Assembly: GCA_946408145.1 (NCBI GenBank)
Contig: CAMJQX010000050.1
Coordinates: 1 to 9,490, forward strand
Length of the DNA stretch: 9,490 nucleotides
Reading direction: 5' to 3'
Source of the DNA: an uncultured Clostridia bacterium
GTDB lineage: Bacteria; Bacillota_A; Clostridia; Oscillospirales; Oscillospiraceae
Shown here: positions 1 to 6,853 of the stretch, piece by piece
How the letters are laid out: each line of letters begins with the position of its first letter
Position numbering within the stretch: position 1 is the first letter of the stretch
The notes under the pieces: model-generated
What the model was told of the DNA's origin: nothing
The model's database searches: none
The model's input: only the letters and a program-made list of their open reading frames with translations
Translations under genes and position numbers: made by a program

Positions 1-1787
1 AGATCCTGCGGGACACCTGGGGCTTTGACGGCTTCGTGGTGTCCGACTGGGGCGCGAACAACGACTTCACCGAGGGCGTGCGCGCCGGCTCCCACCTCGA
101 GATGCCCGGCACCGGCGGCGACGGTCCGCGCCAGCTCATGCAGGCCGTGGCCGACGGCAGGATCACCGAGGCGGAGGTCGATACGCGCGTGGACGAGCTG
201 CTGGACGTGATGCTCTCCACCCGCAAAGCCGTGGATCCCCTCAAGGGCAAGCCCTTTGACGTCGACGCCCATCACGCCTTCGCGCAGAAGGCCAGCGAGC
301 AGAGCGTCGTTCTGCTCAAGAACGAAAACGACATCCTGCCGCTCAGGCCCGGCAGCAAGGTCGCCGTGATCGGCGAGTTTGCCAAAAAGGCGCGCTACCA
401 GGGCGCGGGCAGCTCGGTGGTCAACTGCACGAAGCTCGACCACACGATGGATGTGATCGGAAACTTCGACCTGGACGTGGTGGGCTTCGCGCCCGGCTAT
501 CCGCGCCACGGCGCGCCCGACGCCGCGATGATCGAGACGGCGGTCACGGTCGCAAAGCTCGCCGACTATGTGCTGCTGTACCTCGGCCTCGACGAGATCA
601 GCGAATCGGAGGGCCTCGACCGCTCGACGCTCGCGATCCCCCAGTGCCAGATCGAGGCGCTCAAGGCCGTTTCCGCGGCAAACCCGAACGTGATCGTCGT
701 CATGAGCGCCGGCTCCAGCGTCGAAATGCCCTGGATTTCCCAGTGCAAGGCGCTGGTGCACGGCTACCTCTGCGGCCAGGCCGGCGCGAGCGCGGTGCTG
801 AAGGTCATCCTCGGCGAGGTCAACCCCTCCGGCAGGCTGTCGGAGAGCTACCCCGTGAAGTACGAGGACTGCTCGACCGCGCCCTACTTCCCGGCAAAGC
901 AGCGCAACGTCGAATACCGCGAGGGCCTGTACGTCGGCTACCGCTACTACGAGACCGCGAAGGTCCCGGTGCTCTTCCCCTTCGGCTTCGGCCTGAGCTA
1001 CACCAGCTTTGCCTACAGCGATCTCAAGGTCACGGACAAGGCGGCGGCGTTTACCCTCACCAACACCGGCAAAATGGACGGCGCGGAGGTCGCGCAGCTC
1101 TACGTGCACGCGAAAAATCCGACGGTCTACCGCCCGGTCAAGGAGCTCAAGGGCTTCCAGAAGGTCTTTTTGAAAGCCGGCGAGAGCAGGGAGGTCACGA
1201 TCCCGCTCGACGACAAGGCCTTCCGCTACTGGAACGACAAGAGCGGCAAATTCGAGATCGACGGCGGCGAGTATGAGATCCTGATCGGCGCGAGCGTCGC
1301 GGACATCAAGCTCAGCGGAACCGTGACCGTCAAGGGCAGCGACGCGCCGATGTGCGAAGACCCGGCGAAGCTGCCGCACTATTTCAGCGGCGAGATCAAA
1401 GCCGTCCCCGACGCGGAGTTTGAGGCCCTGCTCGGCCGCCCGATCCCGGACGGGAGCTGGTCGGGCAAGATCCAGGCCAACGACGCCATCGGCCAGCTCT
1501 ACTACGCGAAGGCGGCAAAGGCCCGCTTCGTCTGGAAGATCATGGACGGGATGCTGAACAAGAGCATCGAAAAGGGCGAGCCCGACCTGAACATCACCTT
1601 CATCTACAACATGCCCATCCGCGCCATCGGCAAGATGGCGGGCGGCATGGTCTCGCAGGAGATGTGCGAGGGTATCCTCGACATCATCAACGGCCACGGC
1701 ATTGCCTTCTGCAAGGGCCTCGGCAAGGTGATCGGCGGCTTCTTCAAGCAGCTCGGCGTCGCCAAGAAGCAGAAGGCGCTGGAATAA
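1..1787 (+). CDS. Glycoside hydrolase family 3 beta-glycosidase, 5'-truncated by the window edge
   Basis: This enzyme probably hydrolyses beta-linked glycosides (beta-glucosidase or beta-xylosidase type) with retention of configuration. The frame is open from base 3 and ends at TAA 1785-1787, leaving about 594 residues; the N-terminal part of the TIM barrel is outside the window. The visible part starts with GFDGFVVSDWGA, whose Asp (codon 45-47) is the family's catalytic nucleophile. The alpha/beta sandwich domain follows, with VVLLKNENDILPL, KVAVIGEFA and SESEGLDRS (about 600-626); a Glu in the last motif is the likely acid/base. I see no PA14 insertion. The FGFGLSYT motif (about 980-1003) leads into a fibronectin III-like domain (to about 1340) containing GAEVAQLYVH and PVKELKGF. 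A further ~140 residues of unknown function close the protein. Substrate cannot be read from the sequence. Placement 13 bases before a small membrane protein gene and then a sugar symporter supports a glycoside-use operon. Confidence 0.93.
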   Translation, partial: ILRDTWGFDGFVVSDWGANNDFTEGVRAGSHLEMPGTGGDGPRQLMQAVADGRITEAEVDTRVDELLDVMLSTRKAVDPLKGKPFDVDAHHAFAQKASEQSVVLLKNENDILPLRPGSKVAVIGEFAKKARYQGAGSSVVNCTKLDHTMDVIGNFDLDVVGFAPGYPRHGAPDAAMIETAVTVAKLADYVLLYLGLDEISESEGLDRSTLAIPQCQIEALKAVSAANPNVIVVMSAGSSVEMPWISQCKALVHGYLCGQAGASAVLKVILGEVNPSGRLSESYPVKYEDCSTAPYFPAKQRNVEYREGLYVGYRYYETAKVPVLFPFGFGLSYTSFAYSDLKVTDKAAAFTLTNTGKMDGAEVAQLYVHAKNPTVYRPVKELKGFQKVFLKAGESREVTIPLDDKAFRYWNDKSGKFEIDGGEYEILIGASVADIKLSGTVTVKGSDAPMCEDPAKLPHYFSGEIKAVPDAEFEALLGRPIPDGSWSGKIQANDAIGQLYYAKAAKARFVWKIMDGMLNKSIEKGEPDLNITFIYNMPIRAIGKMAGGMVSQEMCEGILDIINGHGIAFCKGLGKVIGGFFKQLGVAKKQKALE

Positions 1788-1792
1788 GGAGG
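1788..1792 (+). promoter_or_regulatory. Ribosome binding site for the 57-residue membrane protein
   Basis: GGAGG begins directly after the GH3 stop codon and is 8 bases before the ATG at 1801. This near-ideal Shine-Dalgarno site is a main reason for treating the short frame at 1801 as a real gene. Confidence 0.75.
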
Positions 1793-1800
1793 AGAGAGAC

Positions 1801-1974
1801 ATGAGCAAAGGTTTGAACGGCATCAACCCCATCGTGGCGATCCTCCTGACGGTATTGGTCGCCGTGCTGTGCGTGGTGTTCTTCGTCACGCATCACGTCT
1901 TCTGGGGCGTCGTCTTCGCCCTGATCACGCTGGACTTCTTCGCGGACGTCGTTCTGGCGTTCAAAAAAGCATAG
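1801..1974 (+). CDS. Small two-helix membrane protein, 57 residues, unknown function
   Basis: I do not recognise this family. My translation gives 57 residues starting MSKGLNGINPIVAILL and ending ADVVLAFKKA, stop TAG 1972-1974. Residues about 10-32 form a strongly hydrophobic helix. A short HH turn (residues 35-36) follows, then a second hydrophobic stretch at about 37-53 that carries two Asp residues (TLDFFADVV). The N-terminus has Lys and the C-terminus has KK, consistent with a hairpin with both ends in the cytoplasm. The GGAGG site 8 bases upstream, the 13-base gap after the GH3 gene and the 12-base gap before the symporter indicate translation within one operon. It could be an accessory subunit or stabiliser of the symporter, or a membrane tether for the GH3 enzyme, but nothing in the sequence proves either. 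It was found by reading the gap directly and could easily be missed because of its size. Confidence 0.75.
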   Translation: MSKGLNGINPIVAILLTVLVAVLCVVFFVTHHVFWGVVFALITLDFFADVVLAFKKA

Positions 1975-1986
1975 GGGGCATAGAGA

Positions 1987-3801
1987 ATGAGCGAGAAAAC
2001 GAAGGGCAGCTTCTTTGACAAGCTGCCGCCAACCCTCATCAAGAAAAACAACGTCACCCTGATCCCCGAGGGCGCCATCGGCTACCTGCTGGGTCCCACG
2101 CTGGCGCTGCTGGGCAACTCCGTGCTGTCGGCCTACTTCAACAAGTACATGTCCGACGTGCTGCATGTCAACGAGTGGGCCAAGGGCTTCTTCACCTGGC
2201 TGCCGGTCATCTCGGTCATCTTCGTCGTGATCGGCAATATCCTGGTCGGCCGTCTGATGGACAACATCAAGTCCAAAAACGGCAAGGCGAGACCGCTGCT
2301 GCTGGTCTCGGTGCCCATCAGCCTGCTGGCGCTGCTGTTCCTGTTCATCTTCTCGCCGTACAACGCCAGCGACTCGAGCTGGCACACGGGCGCGCTCGTG
2401 TGCATCGCGATCGGCTACAACCTGTGGTTCGCCTTCGCCTATCCGATGTACTACACGCCGCACGCGGCGCTGGTCAGCCTTTCCACCCGCAACTCGAAGG
2501 ACCGCGGTCTGCTGGCGACGATCTCGAACGCCACGATGCTGGCGGCGATCGGCCTGACCAACATGATCCTGCCCTTCTTCTTCGACCTGCTGTTCGTCAA
2601 AGACATGAGCGGCGAGAAGGGTACGGCCGTTCTGGACGCGGCCGGCAAGATCAAGCAGTACGTCGACGCCGAGGGCAATGTGCTGTACGACGAGCTTGCC
2701 AGCTACAACCACTGGAAGATCTTCGTCATCGCGCTGATCGTCGTCACCTTCGCGGGCGCGCTGATCGAGTACTTCTTCACGCGTGAGCGCGTGACCGAGG
2801 AGAGCATGGGCCAGGACGCGGCCCCGAAGGCCTCCCTGCCGATCCGGGAGCAGTGGGCCATCTGCTCGAAGGACAGGTTCTGGATCATCATGATGGTGTT
2901 CTTCTTCCTGTACCAGTTCGGCGGCATGATCAAGAACGTCTCACAGGTCTACTTCTGCACGGCCATGTTCAAGGACGCGCAGGGCTACTACACCGTCGCC
3001 AACGGCGGCGACCTGCACGCGACGCTGTCCATCATCGGCGCGGTGCCGACGGCGGTCGGCATGGTGCTCGCCCTGCCGCTGTCCAATCTGCTGGGCAGCA
3101 AGGGCAAGGCCATCCTCTGCGGCGCGGTCGTGGCCGTGATCGGCGGCGTGATCGGCCTGATCGCCCCGAACAACTGGTGGGTCGTCGTGATCTCCTTCGT
3201 GATCAAGGCGCTCGGCTCCACCCCGGCCATGTACCTGTCCCTGGCCCTGCTGGCGGACGTCTTTGACCACCAGGAGGCCGTGCACGGCGTGCGCACCGAC
3301 GGTCTGTCGATGACGATCTACGGCGCGATCATGGCGGGCATGACGGGCCTGTCCACGGGCGTACTGAACATGGTGCTCTCCGGCGTCAACTACAACGTCT
3401 CCACCCTGCAGACCAACGAGGCCCTGCGCGGCGCGATGCCCTGGGTCTTCATCGGCGGCGAGACGCTGTGCTATCTCGGCATCTTCCTGTTCTTCCTGTT
3501 CATGGGCGTCGAGAAGTTCTCGAAGATCGACCATCTCGCCATCGTGGCCGACCAGAAGGCCGCCGCCGAGGCGGAGGGCCGCAAGTACATCTCCGCGGAG
3601 GAGAAGATCCGCATCGAAGAGGGCGAGGAGGCCTATGAGGCGGAGCTGAAGAAGCAGGCGGACGCGAAGGCGAAGGAAGAGGCCCGCATCGCCAGGCTCT
3701 CGCCCGAGAAGCGCAAGGCCGAGGCCGAAGCGGAAAAGAAGATCCTCGACGAGTTCAACGCCCTGCGCGAAGCCGCAGGCAGGAAAGCCTATACCGAATA
3801 A
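1987..3801 (+). CDS. GPH-family (MFS) glycoside:cation symporter with charged C-terminal tail
   Basis: This is a 604-residue secondary transporter, predicted to import a glycoside or oligosaccharide together with Na+ or H+. The ATG at 1987 has AGGGGG at 1973-1978, 8 bases upstream. About twelve hydrophobic helices lie between residues 30 and 510. The loop GRLMDNIKSKNGKARPLLL (about residues 88-106) matches the family signature after helix 2 (G-x-x-x-D ... GKxRP). NVSQVYFCTAMF and GLSMTIYGAIMAGM also resemble second-half GPH/MelB segments. The usual family length is about 450-500 residues; here about 90 extra residues (515-604) form a Lys/Glu/Ala-rich tail that looks like a coiled coil. It does not resemble the IIA-like regulatory domain of LacS. 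Downstream of the GH3 gene, it most likely supplies that enzyme's substrate. The transported sugar is unknown. Confidence 0.9.
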   Translation: MSEKTKGSFFDKLPPTLIKKNNVTLIPEGAIGYLLGPTLALLGNSVLSAYFNKYMSDVLHVNEWAKGFFTWLPVISVIFVVIGNILVGRLMDNIKSKNGKARPLLLVSVPISLLALLFLFIFSPYNASDSSWHTGALVCIAIGYNLWFAFAYPMYYTPHAALVSLSTRNSKDRGLLATISNATMLAAIGLTNMILPFFFDLLFVKDMSGEKGTAVLDAAGKIKQYVDAEGNVLYDELASYNHWKIFVIALIVVTFAGALIEYFFTRERVTEESMGQDAAPKASLPIREQWAICSKDRFWIIMMVFFFLYQFGGMIKNVSQVYFCTAMFKDAQGYYTVANGGDLHATLSIIGAVPTAVGMVLALPLSNLLGSKGKAILCGAVVAVIGGVIGLIAPNNWWVVVISFVIKALGSTPAMYLSLALLADVFDHQEAVHGVRTDGLSMTIYGAIMAGMTGLSTGVLNMVLSGVNYNVSTLQTNEALRGAMPWVFIGGETLCYLGIFLFFLFMGVEKFSKIDHLAIVADQKAAAEAEGRKYISAEEKIRIEEGEEAYEAELKKQADAKAKEEARIARLSPEKRKAEAEAEKKILDEFNALREAAGRKAYTE

Positions 3802-3811
3802 ATGAACAAAG

Positions 3812-3845
3812 CGGGACGCCGACGGCGGGAGCCATCGGCGTCCCG
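3812..3845 (+). other. Perfect 11-bp hairpin between symporter and glf, terminator-like but without T tract
   Basis: CGGGACGCCGA (3812-3822) pairs perfectly with TCGGCGTCCCG (3835-3845) around a 12-base loop. An A-rich stretch precedes it, as in many intrinsic terminators, but GTTGGAGGG follows rather than a run of T. It ends only 3 bases before the glf ribosome binding site. It could be a decayed terminator, an RNA-processing or stability element at the end of the sugar operon, or a structure that affects glf translation. Strong termination is unlikely. Confidence 0.6.
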
Positions 3846-3848
3846 GTT

Positions 3849-3853
3849 GGAGG
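3849..3853 (+). promoter_or_regulatory. Ribosome binding site that decides the glf start
   Basis: GGAGG lies 5 bases before ATG 3859. The same frame stays open back to an ATG at 3802 that abuts the symporter stop, but that start would translate the hairpin into an Arg-rich leader and has no Shine-Dalgarno site. The start at 3859 also puts the FAD-binding strand right at the N-terminus, as expected for the family. Confidence 0.75.
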
Positions 3854-3858
3854 GAAGC

Positions 3859-4956
3859 ATGGAAAGCTATGACGTTCTGATCGTCGGCGCGGGGCTGTAC
3901 GGCGCGACCGCGGCCCAGCGCCTGCGCGAAAGAGGGAAGCGCGTCCTGGTGCTCGAAAAACGCCCTCACGTCGGCGGCAACGTCTACACCGAGGAGATCG
4001 AGGGCATCCAGGTGCACAGGTTCGGCGCGCATATCTTCCACACGAACGACAAGCGCGTCTGGGACTACGTGAACCGCTTTGCCGAATTCAACCGCTATAC
4101 CAATTCTCCCGTCGCGAATTTCCGCGGCGAGCTTTTCTCCCTGCCCTTCAACATGTACACCTTCAACAAGATGTGGGGCGTGGTGACGCCGCAGGAGGCG
4201 GAGGCGAAGATCGCCGAGCAGCGCGCCGCGGCCGGGATCAGCGAACCGAAGAACCTCGAGGAACAGGCGATCTCCCTTGTCGGCACCGACATCTACGAAA
4301 AGCTCGTCAAGGGCTACACCGAAAAGCAGTGGGGCCGCCCCTGCGCGGAGCTGCCCGCCTTCATCATCCGGCGCCTGCCGGTGCGCTTCACCTTTGACAA
4401 CAACTACTTCAACGCCCGCTTCCAGGGCATCCCGATCGGCGGCTACACCGCGATGGTGGAGAAGATGCTCGAGGGCGTCGAGGTGAAGCTCGGCGTGGAC
4501 TACCTCGCGGAGAAATCCGCCTGGGACCGCATGGCAAAGACCGTGGTCTACACCGGCCCCATCGACCGCTATTTCGCCTATCGCTTCGGGCCGCTCCAGT
4601 ACCGCAGCATCCGCTTCGAGACCGAGGTGCTGGACATGCCGAATTACCAGGGCAACGCCGTCGTCAACTACACCGACCGCGAGACGCCGTACACGCGTAT
4701 CATCGAGCACAAGCATTTCGAGTTCGGCACCCAGCCGAAGACGGTCATCTCCCGCGAGTACAGCTCCGAGTGGCAGCCGGGCGACGAGCCCTATTACCCG
4801 GTCAACGACGAGAAGAACAACGCCCACTACGAGCAGTACCGGGCGCTTGCCAACCGCGAGCTGAACATGTGGTTCGGCGGGCGGCTCGGCGAGTACAAAT
4901 ACTACGACATGGACGCGGTGATCGCCGCGGCACTGGACACGGCGGAAAAGCTGTAG
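3859..4956 (+). CDS. glf: UDP-galactopyranose mutase
   Basis: This cytoplasmic flavoenzyme interconverts UDP-galactopyranose and UDP-galactofuranose and so supplies Galf for surface polysaccharides. The protein is 365 residues, the usual bacterial length. Near the N-terminus is the Rossmann FAD-binding motif VGAGLYGA (residues 9-16), with LEKRPHVGGN (32-41) as the FAD-contacting segment. HRFGAHIFHT (53-62) is the signature His/Gly-rich stretch near the flavin. KGYTEKQWGRP (151-161) and GIPIGGYT (190-197) are substrate-region motifs. TRIIEHKH (279-286) carries the conserved phosphate-binding Arg. YYPVNDEKN (312-320) and GRLGEYKYYDMD (341-352) carry the Tyr residues that bind the UDP diphosphate. 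All key motifs are present, so it should be active. The preceding gap is 57 bases with a hairpin, and the following gap to a family 2 glycosyltransferase is 41 bases, suggesting that the latter may use its product. Confidence 0.96.
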   Translation: MESYDVLIVGAGLYGATAAQRLRERGKRVLVLEKRPHVGGNVYTEEIEGIQVHRFGAHIFHTNDKRVWDYVNRFAEFNRYTNSPVANFRGELFSLPFNMYTFNKMWGVVTPQEAEAKIAEQRAAAGISEPKNLEEQAISLVGTDIYEKLVKGYTEKQWGRPCAELPAFIIRRLPVRFTFDNNYFNARFQGIPIGGYTAMVEKMLEGVEVKLGVDYLAEKSAWDRMAKTVVYTGPIDRYFAYRFGPLQYRSIRFETEVLDMPNYQGNAVVNYTDRETPYTRIIEHKHFEFGTQPKTVISREYSSEWQPGDEPYYPVNDEKNNAHYEQYRALANRELNMWFGGRLGEYKYYDMDAVIAAALDTAEKL

Positions 4957-4962
4957 TATAAT
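4934..4962 (+). promoter_or_regulatory. Near-consensus sigma-A promoter at the end of glf
   Basis: TGGACA (4934-4939, five of six match TTGACA) is followed after exactly 17 bases by a perfect TATAAT (4957-4962). The -10 element lies directly after the glf stop codon. Transcription would begin near 4969, giving a leader of about 28 bases that includes the AGAGGA ribosome binding site of the glycosyltransferase. In this GC-rich background such a pairing is unlikely by chance. It would let the glycosyltransferase be made independently of glf. Confidence 0.7.
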
Positions 4963-4997
4963 AAGCGCACAAAAAAGACGAGACAGAGGAAAGAAAT

Positions 4998-6005
4998 ATG
5001 AAGCTCCTGACCGTCGGGGTGCCCTGCTACAACTCCCAGGACTACATGGAAAAGTGCCTCGACAGCCTGCTCACGGGCGGCGAGCGCGTCGAGATCGTCA
5101 TCATCAACGACGGCTCGAAGGACCGCACCGGCGAGATCGCGGACGCTTACGCCGCAAAATACCCCACGATCGTCAAGGCCGTCCACCAGGAAAACGGCGG
5201 CCACGGCGAGGGCATCAACCAGAGCCTGCGCCATGCTTCCGGCAAGTATTTCAAGACCGTCGACAGCGACGACTGGCTCAGCGACTTCCCGCGCTTCCTC
5301 GACGCGCTGGAGGAAGTCGACCGGCAGGGCGGCGTCGACCTCTTCGTGACGAATTACTATTACGAGCACGCCGACGGCAAGGGTGACCGCTCCATCAACT
5401 TCTCCAACGCCCTTCCGGAAAACCGCATCTTCACCTGGGCGGAGACGAGGCCCTTCCGCGTCGACCAGATCCTGATGATCCACGCCTGCACCTTCCGCAC
5501 CGCGCTGCTGCGCGAGACGGGGCTGGAAATGCCGAAGCACACCTTCTACGAGGACAACTACATGATCTACGGCAACCTCCGGAACGTAGAGCGCATGTAC
5601 TACATGAACCTCGACCTGTACCGCTACTACATCGGCCGCGCCGGGCAGAGCGTACAGGAGGACGTGATGAAAAAGCGCTATGCCCATCAGCTCAAGGCCA
5701 CCGAGCTCTGCTTCAAGGCCTACCATCTGGACGAGCTGAACGAAAAGCGCAAGCTCAGCTACTGCAAGCACGAGCTGTTCATCATGTTCGGCATCTCGAT
5801 CCTCTATGCGCGCCTCAACGGCTCGGAACAGGCGGAGGACGATCTCAAACGGCTGTGGACGAGCTGCCGCGGCTACGATTTCAAGTGGGCGAATCACTTC
5901 CGCTACCGCACCCCGCTGCGTGCGGTATGCCTGCCCGGCCGGGGCGGCCGCGGCGTTGTGCGGCTGATGTACAAGCTCGCCCACAGCGTCGTGCGTTTCA
6001 ACTGA
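4998..6005 (+). CDS. Family 2 (GT-A) glycosyltransferase
   Basis: This is a 335-residue inverting glycosyltransferase that likely adds a sugar from a nucleotide donor to a cell-surface glycan. The start at 4998 has AGAGGA 7 bases upstream. The GT-A fold is plain: TVGVPCYNSQDYMEKCLDSL at residues 5-24, VIINDGSKDRTGEI (34-47), QENGGHGEGINQSLRHASGK (64-83), and the metal- and donor-binding DSDDW (89-93). FYEDNYM (183-189) fits the acidic ED pair that acts as catalytic base in this family. The last ~140 residues are variable and presumably bind the acceptor. No membrane segment is evident. Its position after glf suggests that UDP-Galf might be the donor, but family 2 motifs do not determine the sugar, and the intervening promoter weakens the link. 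It ends 13 bases before a strong terminator. Confidence 0.9.
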   Translation: MKLLTVGVPCYNSQDYMEKCLDSLLTGGERVEIVIINDGSKDRTGEIADAYAAKYPTIVKAVHQENGGHGEGINQSLRHASGKYFKTVDSDDWLSDFPRFLDALEEVDRQGGVDLFVTNYYYEHADGKGDRSINFSNALPENRIFTWAETRPFRVDQILMIHACTFRTALLRETGLEMPKHTFYEDNYMIYGNLRNVERMYYMNLDLYRYYIGRAGQSVQEDVMKKRYAHQLKATELCFKAYHLDELNEKRKLSYCKHELFIMFGISILYARLNGSEQAEDDLKRLWTSCRGYDFKWANHFRYRTPLRAVCLPGRGGRGVVRLMYKLAHSVVRFN

Positions 6006-6018
6006 AGCGAAGCAAAAG

Positions 6019-6051
6019 GCAAAAACGAAGGGGCTCCCCCTTCGTTTTTGC
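6019..6051 (+). terminator. Intrinsic terminator after the glycosyltransferase gene
   Basis: GCAAAAACGAAGGGG (6019-6033) pairs perfectly over 15 bases with CCCCTTCGTTTTTGC (6037-6051) around the 3-base loop CTC. The GC-rich upper stem with TTTTT (6045-6049) on the descending arm is a classic Rho-independent terminator. The mirrored A tract means it could also work on the opposite strand. It separates the polysaccharide genes from the VTC/DUF4956/CotH unit. Confidence 0.9.
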
Positions 6052-6157
6052 GTTCATGGATAATTCTTCTTTCCGAAACAAATCTTTCAAAACATATTCA
6101 GGAATTGTTCATGCTCTTCCGTTATACTCTCCACATTCATCTGGCAGAGGTGGTTAT
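6052..6157 (+). promoter_or_regulatory. AT-rich leader with a weak promoter candidate for the VTC unit
   Basis: This 106-base gap is clearly richer in A+T than the surrounding genes, as expected of a promoter region after a terminator. The best -10 candidate is TATACT at 6123-6128. I find no good -35 hexamer at 16-18 bases upstream, so the promoter may need an activator or another sigma factor. A run of A/T at about 6076-6098 could serve as an UP-like element. AGAGGTGG (6146-6153) is the ribosome binding site, ending 4 bases before ATG 6158. The exact start of transcription is a guess. Confidence 0.4.
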
Positions 6158-6832
6158 ATGGTTCAATACCGGCACGAATGGAAGCACGAGCTGAGCTTCC
6201 AGGACTATCTGATCCTCCGGCAGCGGCTGCGCGCCGTGATGGAGCCGGACCCCCACGCCGTGGACGGCAGATACTTCATCCGCAGCCTGTATTTCGACAA
6301 TCTGGACGACAAGGCGCTGCGGGAGAAGCTCGACGGCGTCAACCGGCGGGAAAAATTCCGCATGCGCTATTATAACGGCGACCCCTCGCTGATCCATCTG
6401 GAAAAAAAGAGCAAGCTCGACGGCCTCGGGACGAAGTTTTCCGCCGATCTGACGGCGGCGGAGGCGCAGAAGATCGTCGACGGTGAGCTCGACTGGATGA
6501 TGGACGCCGACCGGCCGCTGCTGCGGGAGCTGTACGTCAAGATGCGCGCGCAGGGCCTGCGGCCGAAGACCATCGTGGACTACACGCGAGAGCCTTTTAT
6601 CTACCGGCCGGGCAATGTCCGCGTGACGCTCGACTACGATATCCGCAGCGGCCTCGGCTGCACGGACTTCCTCAATCCGCGGGCCGTCACCGTCCCCGCC
6701 GGGGACGCGCCGATCCTGCTCGAGGTCAAGTGGGACGCCTATCTCCCCGACCTTATCCGCGACGTCGTGCAGCTCCCCGGGCGGCACGTCAGCGCCTTTT
6801 CCAAATACGCACAATGCCGTATCTACGGCTAA
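6158..6832 (+). CDS. VTC-domain polyphosphate polymerase-like protein
   Basis: This 224-residue protein consists of a single VTC domain, the triphosphate-tunnel catalytic fold of yeast Vtc4, which polymerises ATP gamma-phosphate into polyphosphate. Tunnel-lining basic and acidic residues appear in family order: HEWKHELSF (6-14), RSLYFDN (42-48), REKFRMRYYNG (64-74), LEKKSK (81-86), VDYTREPFIYR (140-150), VRVTLDYD (154-161), LLEVKWD (187-193) and FSKYAQCR (214-221). The start at 6158 places the first motif six residues in. The frame is also open further upstream, but only as a shadow of the glycosyltransferase gene. No membrane segment is seen, so it is probably cytoplasmic and may dock on the DUF4956 membrane protein encoded 21 bases downstream. 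By homology the product would be polyphosphate, but bacterial members are little tested and a different phosphate substrate is possible. Confidence 0.88.
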   Translation: MVQYRHEWKHELSFQDYLILRQRLRAVMEPDPHAVDGRYFIRSLYFDNLDDKALREKLDGVNRREKFRMRYYNGDPSLIHLEKKSKLDGLGTKFSADLTAAEAQKIVDGELDWMMDADRPLLRELYVKMRAQGLRPKTIVDYTREPFIYRPGNVRVTLDYDIRSGLGCTDFLNPRAVTVPAGDAPILLEVKWDAYLPDLIRDVVQLPGRHVSAFSKYAQCRIYG

Positions 6833-6853
6833 AATGATAAAGGAGAGACGACC

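Noticed and set aside
1744..2712. 322-codon minus-strand frame spanning the small membrane protein and symporter start
   Set aside because: It is Gln/Arg/Asp/Val-rich, has no recognisable domain, and overlaps two well-supported + strand starts.
3802..3858. Upstream ATG at 3802 as the glf start, adding 19 residues
   Set aside because: It abuts the symporter stop without a ribosome binding site and would translate the hairpin into an Arg-rich leader. GGAGG before 3859 and the N-terminal position of the FAD motif favour 3859.
2941..4827. 628-codon open frame on the minus strand
   Set aside because: It lies opposite the symporter and glf genes, which have clear family motifs. Its Val/Ala/Arg/His/Asp-rich composition is typical of an antisense shadow in GC-rich DNA, and no family is recognisable.
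6087..6110. TTGTTC at 6105-6110 as a -35 element for the TATACT at 6123
   Set aside because: The spacer would be only 12 bases and the hexamer matches at three positions, so it cannot be a standard sigma-A promoter.
5855..6157. N-terminal extension of the VTC-domain gene back to 5855
   Set aside because: The added part reads out of frame through the glycosyltransferase gene, the terminator and the AT-rich leader. ATG 6158 has a ribosome binding site and begins just before the first VTC motif.
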